This document shows, one piece after another, positions 58,195 through 64,000 of a stretch of DNA of 64,000 bases. Both the position numbers and the translations under genes were made by a program. A model generated the notes under the pieces. That model saw only the letters and a list, made by a program, of their open reading frames with translations, searched no databases and was not told the DNA's origin. The DNA is from Maniola hyperantus (taxonomy: Eukaryota > Arthropoda > Insecta > Lepidoptera > Nymphalidae): positions 8,122,001 to 8,186,000 of the forward strand of contig NC_048538.1 of assembly GCF_902806685.2 (NCBI RefSeq), given 5' to 3'. Every line of letters starts with the position of its first letter. Within the stretch, counting starts at the first letter, position 1.

Positions 58195-59489
58195 TTCAAA
58201 AAATACTTATTATAAATAATTTCTACATAGAGGCTCGCTGCACATTTACGATGTATAGACATACTTCATTTGTGATTTGTGACGTAAGTGTAAAGAATAA
58301 TGTGATTTAAATACGTCATTGAATTAGCAAATAATGTCTTATATCATCAGAAAAATACAAAATGATACAAATCGCTTACCTATATCAGCAGGAAGTAATT
58401 TGCTCTTATAGAAGGTTATGGTGATAACATTTATATACCACCGGTCGATTGTTGCCTTGTAAGGGGATTAATCTATATACAGCCGCATTGCACACTATTG
58501 CGAAACCAGATAAAGAAGGAATATACATAAGATTGAAAAAATAATAAAAACCCATCATATTATCCATCATACCTATCTTATACCTATACATGTCACCAAT
58601 GATTAATTAGTTTTTACTAGTTTCTAATTAACGAATTTCTATCAAACTTAGATCAGTATGTTAGTTTTACTACTAACTATAGATATATATGAAAAAACAC
58701 TTTTGAATGGAACTAATTAGGTACATCAAAAAATTATTCTTGTTTCTCCTAATAAATTATAAAATAAGTATAGATCCGTTTTGTAGCTGAAAATGGGTTT
58801 TTTTTCTGCGAATCTTTACTAAGCTACATTGTATTTAGTACACTAGGCTACAGAAAGCGTTGTTGATAATGTAGGTCTGTACACGTTAAAGGAACCAACC
58901 GATATATATCAGCAATTGGTGTCCGCTGCACTCCCATAATCTAAGTTGATCTAAAATCAGCAACGCTTTCTTAGTGTCTTATCTTCGGGGATTATATTAC
59001 ATTTTTGAAGTAAAATTAATATTAATTTAAAGTGTATTAAAGTACCTATCAAATTATATCTAATAATTATACCCATAAAATCGAAGAAATAGGTTAAAAG
59101 TTGTTTGACTTAGCACTACATAAGAGTATAGTAGTATGTTGATACTAGTACCTATTCTATAATACAATGCATTTAATATAAATCACAGTAAAATCAGGTA
59201 CGTGGACATTACCTAAGGGTGCAGGGGTCATGCGCACCTGCTGCGCCCGCGCTTCTGACATTGTGATAAGATACGGACGACTATTATTTGTCACTGCTAT
59301 CGAACCAATGTCACACTGACCTTAATGACACCGAATGACGCGGCGTCACCACGCGTTCGTCGCTCTGACCTTGCGATATTTATTTAATCATCCGTTCGCG
59401 AAAATTTTGTTTACCAAATCATTTTTCATAAACATCTGTACCTGCCCCCTGCCTACCTGGCGAGTGCATATAGTCAAGAAGCCTATGTC
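58195..59489. other. No gene seen
   Basis: AT-rich DNA with slightly GC-richer 59220-59350. Confidence 0.35.
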
Positions 59490-59625
59490 ACTCAAAAGTA
59501 GTCTATGTCACTCTCCAGGTCTTTAACTATACTCACGCAAAAAATCACGTCGGTCCGTTGCTCCGTCACGACGTGATTGAAGGACAAACCCACAAACAAA
59601 CACACTTTCGCATTTCTAATATGGG
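59490..59625 (+). repeat. Family B, 3' half
   Basis: 'aaagtagtctatgtcactct' to 'actttcgcatttctaatatg'. Confidence 0.8.
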
Positions 59626-59854
59626 TGGGTGATTACAGAGAGCTTTCAATCGGTTGTGTCATAAATTTTTCATGAGAATGAAAACAGAACTTTTTCTGAT
59701 CCACCCTTTAGTTGAAAGAACTCTATCAGTTCAGACTCAACTAAAAAGGAAGAAATGACTTCTCGGCAATAACACACTAGCACCGATGCATTGAGCCAAA
59801 TTTCTTTGATAACTTCTTAATGGCTTTGAAATTTTACATTCTATTTTAATTTAT
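59626..59854. other. No gene seen
   Basis: Spacer before the LINE relic. Confidence 0.4.
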
Positions 59855-60972
59855 CATCATTCAAGCAATGCGCATACACTGTTAGACATACACCTCTTTT
59901 AGATAGCACCAACATTGTCTAGCTTCGGCCTTTCGCATCTATTCGATGCCAGCCACTTTCCTGATGTCATCGCTCCAGCTGGCCGGGGGGCGCCTACACT
60001 CCGTTTGCTGAGGCGCGGTCTCCACTCGAGAACCTTACGACTGCAGCGGCCATCGGTCCTCAGACAAACGTGACCAGCCTACTGCATCTTTAACGTGTTA
60101 ACCATGAGAACTACGTCGGACTTTAGTTACTTGGCGAATCACGTCGTTTTCAATGTTATCGCTCAAAGAAATTCCCAGCACAGCTTTTTCCAAACCATAC
60201 CATCCATCTTGAAGTTTGTGGACTAGCCTCGTTGTCAGTGTAACCCGTACCGTTTCGGCACCGTAACCCATTAAAAGGAACTTGCGAAGACGACGATAGA
60301 GATTGTATATCAAATCTTTGAAAAGAGCAACCGCCGAGTTTCTTGCTAGTTCTTCTCGGTAGGAAAGGCACTTCAAACCAGTGGTAGATGCATTTGACGA
60401 TTCAAAAGTACTTGTATAAGTTCTTCATTTTTTTTATCATTAGCAAAACCAGAGATAATTTACTACACAGGTCGGGTTAATTTATTTATCTCTGGCAAAA
60501 CAGAGATATGAAGTATGGTCTCCATTTATGTTGATAGCCAGTCCTTTCTAATGAATCGTATTGAAAAATGTTCCAAAACATTAGAAAACAGTTTCGGGGA
60601 CAGAAAATCCCCCTGTTTCACACCGCAATGTAATTGGATAGGTCCTGTAGACACACTTTGTACTTGAACAGATATAGTTAAGATTATAGGCATTTTAAAA
60701 CTTTGATATATATATCGTCAATCAACTTAGGATCGCTGCAATGATTCTAGGATAGCCCAGGTCTTAATAGAGTCAAAAGCTTTACCATAGTGCTAAAAGG
60801 CAAGGCTGATTGAGCTCGTATTGTTTCTGTATAGTATGTGGTCTACGGTGCCGTGAACTATTCGTACTACGAAACTCCGCTTGCTCTGGTGCAGGTGGTT
60901 GGAAATCGAAGTCTTTTTGATAGACGGTTTCGCGATGACCCTTGAAAACAATGTATAAATGTGGCTATGCAT
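59855..60972 (-). pseudogene. RTE-like LINE reverse transcriptase relic
   Basis: Read on the minus strand in shifting frames. HIYTLFSRVIAK and HGTVDHILYRN come near 60970-60830, YGKAFDSIKTWAILESLQR near 60790-60725 and GVKQGDFLSPKLFSNVLEH near 60628-60570. After an inserted repeat come YGAETVRVTLTTRLVHKL and AVLGISLSDNIENDVIRQ near 60260-60130, then RRPPASWSDDIRKVAGIE near 59997-59943. The order matches RT blocks and the C-terminal tail of RTE-type LINEs. The catalytic Y-x-DD segment is missing and many frameshifts are present, so it is long dead. It ends near a catcat (gatgat) tail. Confidence 0.75.
60327..60440 (+). repeat. Family F repeat inside the LINE relic
   Basis: 'gagtttcttgctagttcttc' to 'attcaaaagtacttgtataa' is plus-oriented within a minus-strand element, so it is a later insertion or rearrangement. 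Confidence 0.6.
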
Positions 60973-61082
60973 TTATTTATGAAGTTTGGATCATTTTGGC
61001 TTTGGGAGATAGAATGTAATAATAAAGGTGTAAAAAATGTTACGTCGAAGTATAAAGTTTTTTTTTAAATATTTTCTTCAAA
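60973..61082. repeat. Family R end fragment
   Basis: 'atgaagtttggatcattttg' is the inverse of the 'accaaacttcat' block of the 56.6-kb copy. Confidence 0.55.
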
Positions 61083-61213
61083 AATAGTATTCGAAATCAC
61101 GTCAGGCATTGGCAGACACTTAGTGCCCTTAAAGTTAAACTTTAAGGGCGTCTGGCAGGCGGTTGCCACAACACTAAGTGTCTGGCAATGCATGACGTGA
61201 TCTCTAATACTAT
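61083..61213. repeat. Long inverted repeat in family R
   Basis: Outer arms 61083-61125 and 61172-61213 pair through 'aatagtatt', 'atcacgtca' and 'cagacacttagtg'. Between them lies a perfect small palindrome, gcccttaaagtt-a-aactttaagggc (61125-61149). Confidence 0.75.
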
Positions 61214-62666
61214 TCTGAATTATTTTGAACGACAGAGTCAAAATCCTCTGTAACTCCTTAAGAGCATACCCCCTGTCATCAGAATTCAAAATAGTTAATT
61301 AAAATAAAATTATATTTAAAAACAATAGAGGTATGGTGTAGAACTTTGTGATGTGGTATGAGTTTTCCATTTTCCACATGCTTTATCAGTTTTTATTTTA
61401 ATTAAAATTATTATCAGTAAACGCTTCATCAGCAAATTATTATTCTTCTTCTTTCCGTATTCGTGATATCCAAGGCACCTTCTGACTCACGTGATACCAT
61501 GCAGATAGATGACGATGGCTAGGATCATAGAAACTTCAAATTCTATTTCAATATAAAGCATCAGTCGTATTAAGAGTTCCTGTAGACTCTTTAGGAACTC
61601 TACGACTTCTACGATCATTGAAGCAGACAGGAACAGGAGTTGTCATTACGATAATGTCAATGTTATAATTTGTTAGATCATGAGGTGATGAAGAAGGGCA
61701 TGGGTTTTAGAAAAAGAACCCTTACAAAGCCGAATAATTTTAAATTATCACATTGGGGCGCGTTTATTTGACACGATTTTTTTCGCGCCTAACAACGCGC
61801 TCGCCGCACCGCATGATCACTAAGAGTTCGCCTACGGGCGTGTCTAAGGCCCGCGCTGTTACTGCAAAATAAACTCTATTCGTTTAGCAACTACATTTTA
61901 AAATAAATAAGCAAAGTTGGATCGCGGTGACCTGCTAGACAATATTGTATGGAAGACGCTCAGACAGCGCGCGGTGGCCGCGCGGTTATGTAATTGCGGC
62001 GAACTTTTATCCTGTTACCTAGTAGATAAATAGAGTTTACACTCGCCATTGAACACTAGAATGCAGCGAACGAGCGGCTGCCGCGCGGCGGCCGCATGAA
62101 AGTTTCCGCGTCGTTTAACCGCAGCCTTATGGTTACCTTGAATATTACGAAAATCTTTCCGCAATCGACGTTATGATATCGTCTTTATCTATCTGTAATC
62201 TGCATACATACGCAATTTTGCTTTGTTGACAATAATTTGATATACTTAATATAATAATAGCAAACGGTATACGTAATTTTAATAAACATGACCTTCATCA
62301 ATCGCCGTCATCACCCGGAAATCGCTATATGTAACTGTAAACGCCGTGTTACAATTTTCTGAAGCAGGAAGTTTATAGAAACCTGCGATGGTCAAGGCAA
62401 AGCAAAATTGCAGCCTATCATGTCATTGTAATATACCTCCGCATTTAACCACCTTGCAATTATCTAATGTTCTAGAATAACATCTCTGCGTTACCTAAGT
62501 CATTTCTACATTTGTAGAATTAATGACAAACAATATGTATAAGTAGGTTAATAAGAAAATAACCCTTTTTAACCGACTTCTGATAGATATAAAGCAGATC
62601 AGTAAAATCTTTTCTCTTTCTAGGGTTCGTCATTCCGTATAGATGTTAAAAAATTATTTGACTAAC
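61214..62666. other. Unassigned, GC-rich at about 61755-62130; start of putative intron 1
   Basis: On the minus strand this lies just after the donor of the first exon. The GC-rich part is not repeated in the window and has no open frame of note. An intronic regulatory role is possible. No second exon was recognised. Confidence 0.35.
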
Positions 62667-62937
62667 CTAGATCAGGAATGGAGCTGGAAGGTTCTTCGAA
62701 GATTGGCGGCTTGTGGAGACGTGGCGGTGGAGGTGGTGGCGGCGGTGGTCGCATGCACTGGATCACCGAGTGTGTTGGCGGCGGCGGAGGCGCCGGCGCC
62801 GGCAACAAGCACGGCGCGCGGAACTCCTTACCCGGAGGCGCCGGCAGCTCCAGTCTCCTAGCACCACCGATCATCTCTATTTCGTAGCCGTGCTCCGGAG
62901 GCTCACGCTTCGGTGATAGTTTCGGATAGCACTGCAT
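62667..62937 (-). CDS. First coding exon of a proline-rich protein; possibly an E75 nuclear-receptor isoform
   Basis: The ATG at 62937-62935 has A at -3 (ggaactatgc) and an in-frame TAA 27 bases upstream, so the start is well fixed. The frame gives MQCYPKLSPKREPPEHGYE, a basic/hydrophobic middle (IEMIGGARRLELPAPPGKE), two proline runs (PAPAPPPPP near residue 50; nine prolines near 70), then KPPIFEEPSSSIPDL. At residue 90 it meets a strong donor, ctag|gttagt, after one base of the next codon (phase 1). Without splicing it would stop two codons later. Low-complexity proline runs are usual in N-terminal activation domains of transcription factors. An end such as SSIPDL plus a phase-1 G would splice naturally onto the E-F-D-G start of the E75 DNA-binding exon, and E75 has alternative first exons. 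That identity is recalled pattern, not proof. Confidence 0.65.
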
Positions 62938-63340
62938 AGTTCCTTTAAAACAGTGTACTTTTTATAATGATAAAGTCTAAATTTTTCCGCAAAACTTCAA
63001 CTGAATTTCACAAACGTTATGTAGCTTCGCGAAAAAATGTTTCAATCGCATCTACATGTGCATCTAGCGTATGTTTACAAGGGCGATATCGCGCGTACAG
63101 CGGGTCGGTGCGGCGCGCGCCGCTCAACTCGCGGGACTCGTTCGCTCGCCGCGGCCAACTTTCTCTCACTGGCGTGGCGGTGGCCGCGGACGGACGAAAG
63201 TGAATCTGCAGCGTCCCCGCGCGCCCTCGCACTCTAGCGCCCTCAGGTGTCCTGCACCGCCCGCCCAAGCAACGCTCAACACCACGCTGCCTGCAACAGC
63301 CCGTCAACTTTAACCTTATACCTGACCTCCGGTGCAATGC
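62938..63340 (-). promoter_or_regulatory. GC-rich promoter/5' leader region of the first exon
   Basis: Strongly CpG-rich between about 63060 and 63300, unlike the flanks, and directly upstream (minus strand) of the coding exon. It includes an aggtca nuclear-receptor half-site (minus strand, near 63329) and aggtta seven bases on. The tataaaaag at 62965-62957 lies too close to the ATG to be a likely TATA box. The transcription start is not visible. Confidence 0.5.
62977..63063 (-). promoter_or_regulatory. Two back-to-back upstream ORFs
   Basis: On the minus strand, uORF1 (63063-63052) reads M-H-M-stop and uORF2 starts on the very next base (63051-62977, 24 codons, MRLKHFFAKLHNV...). Both precede the main ATG by 39 bases or more. 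If they are in the leader they could dampen translation. Confidence 0.4.
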
Positions 63341-63921
63341 TCTTTGGAAACCTTATTAAAATTCTCCAGCTATTATATTTGCTCTGTTTTACTTAATTAT
63401 GCATAGTCCAGAACACCATTATTAATTATCTATTGTTCAAACCATCTGAGGTCATTTTATTTTCAATACAAATGTTCCTAATGTGGCTAGGGAAGGAATA
63501 ACCTTCCCTATCAAATTCCAAACTATAAAGTAAACTTTTACCGTTCTTGGGCGACAAAAATGTTACTGCACAGGTAGCTTAACAATATTCCACTAGTGCG
63601 GTAATATTTTAAATAGCCACTTATTAAAGTACAAGTGCAACTAGTACCAGAAAATTCAATGGAAATATTTTGGCTGAAAAATTGAGGGAAAATATTGCTA
63701 ATTTAAAAATTATGAGAAGTTTATTATATATATACAACACAACAACAAAACTGATGCAGTTGTTTTAATTTTTTTATTCACAAATTATTAAATTAAACTC
63801 TGGGCGCTTAAAAATCCTCGTCTACGGCTCAGTAAAAATTTCAGTGTAAGTAACACTGAAATTTTCAACCAACGAAGTCATGGGCATCATATTTTATTTG
63901 CATTGCTTGTGACCCGGCCCT
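63341..63921. other. No gene seen
   Basis: AT-rich DNA upstream of the promoter island. A short inverted pair, tttcagtgtaagtaacactgaaa, lies at about 63839-63861. Confidence 0.4.
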
Positions 63922-64000
63922 AACACGGATAAAGGCTACTTTTATCCCAAAAAATCATAGTTCCCACGGAATTTTACAAAAAACATAAATCGTGGGTAAA
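63922..64000 (-). repeat. Family B, minus, cut by window edge
   Basis: 'aaaggctacttttatcccaa' and 'catagttcccacggaatttt' are present; the family B head lies beyond the window. Confidence 0.65.

Noticed and set aside
62678..62916. Glycine- or arginine-rich plus-strand frames at the right edge
   Set aside because: They are antisense shadows of the minus-strand proline-rich exon, which has the start context and splice donor.

Overview
The window looks like nuclear DNA from a moth or butterfly (Lepidoptera). It is AT-rich and holds no operons or bacterial signals. It is packed with short interspersed repeats of types familiar from lepidopteran genomes: units ending in gcgggcatcagctagt, units opening with agggttccgtacc followed by gtctgtc runs, and tRNA-headed SINEs ending in (gatgat)n. 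'Taggtacctacc'-like words are frequent. The species cannot be fixed from sequence alone.

Only one segment reads as an intact host gene part: a first coding exon on the minus strand at 62937-62667. It has an in-frame stop just upstream of its ATG, a proline-rich 90-codon reading frame and a good splice donor. A GC-rich promoter/leader lies behind it (62938-63340). Transcription would run leftward into the window and no second exon was recognised, so much of the window may be its first intron or the space before its next exons. The final residues and the phase-1 donor would fit an alternative first exon of the ecdysone-response nuclear receptor E75, but that is a hypothesis.

Everything else of coding character is mobile-element debris. 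A THAP-domain pseudogene is split by an intron (48997-49698). A non-LTR retrotransposon 3' half carries a reverse-transcriptase FADD motif (22115-23722). Two RTE-like LINE relics lie at 55412-55592 and 59855-60972, and another LINE C-terminus at 35577-35819. A PIF/Harbinger-type DNA transposon shell has long TIRs, a TTA target duplication and the first codons of its transposase (19271-20636).

Layout: 1-14.5 kb, scattered repeats, a diverged tandem duplication and several GC-rich islands; 14.5-16.5 kb, a GC-rich palindrome and more repeats; 19-24 kb, the Harbinger shell and LINE; 25-38 kb, dense nested MITEs (non-autonomous foldback elements) and repeats; 43-45 kb, three copies of a compact unknown 90-bp repeat; 48-51 kb, THAP pseudogene and foldback element; 55-61 kb, LINE relics and the second copy of a 662-bp element; 61.7-63.3 kb, the GC-rich 5' end of the host gene. 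Family letters (A-G, M, P, Q, R, S, T) are local names used only in this annotation.
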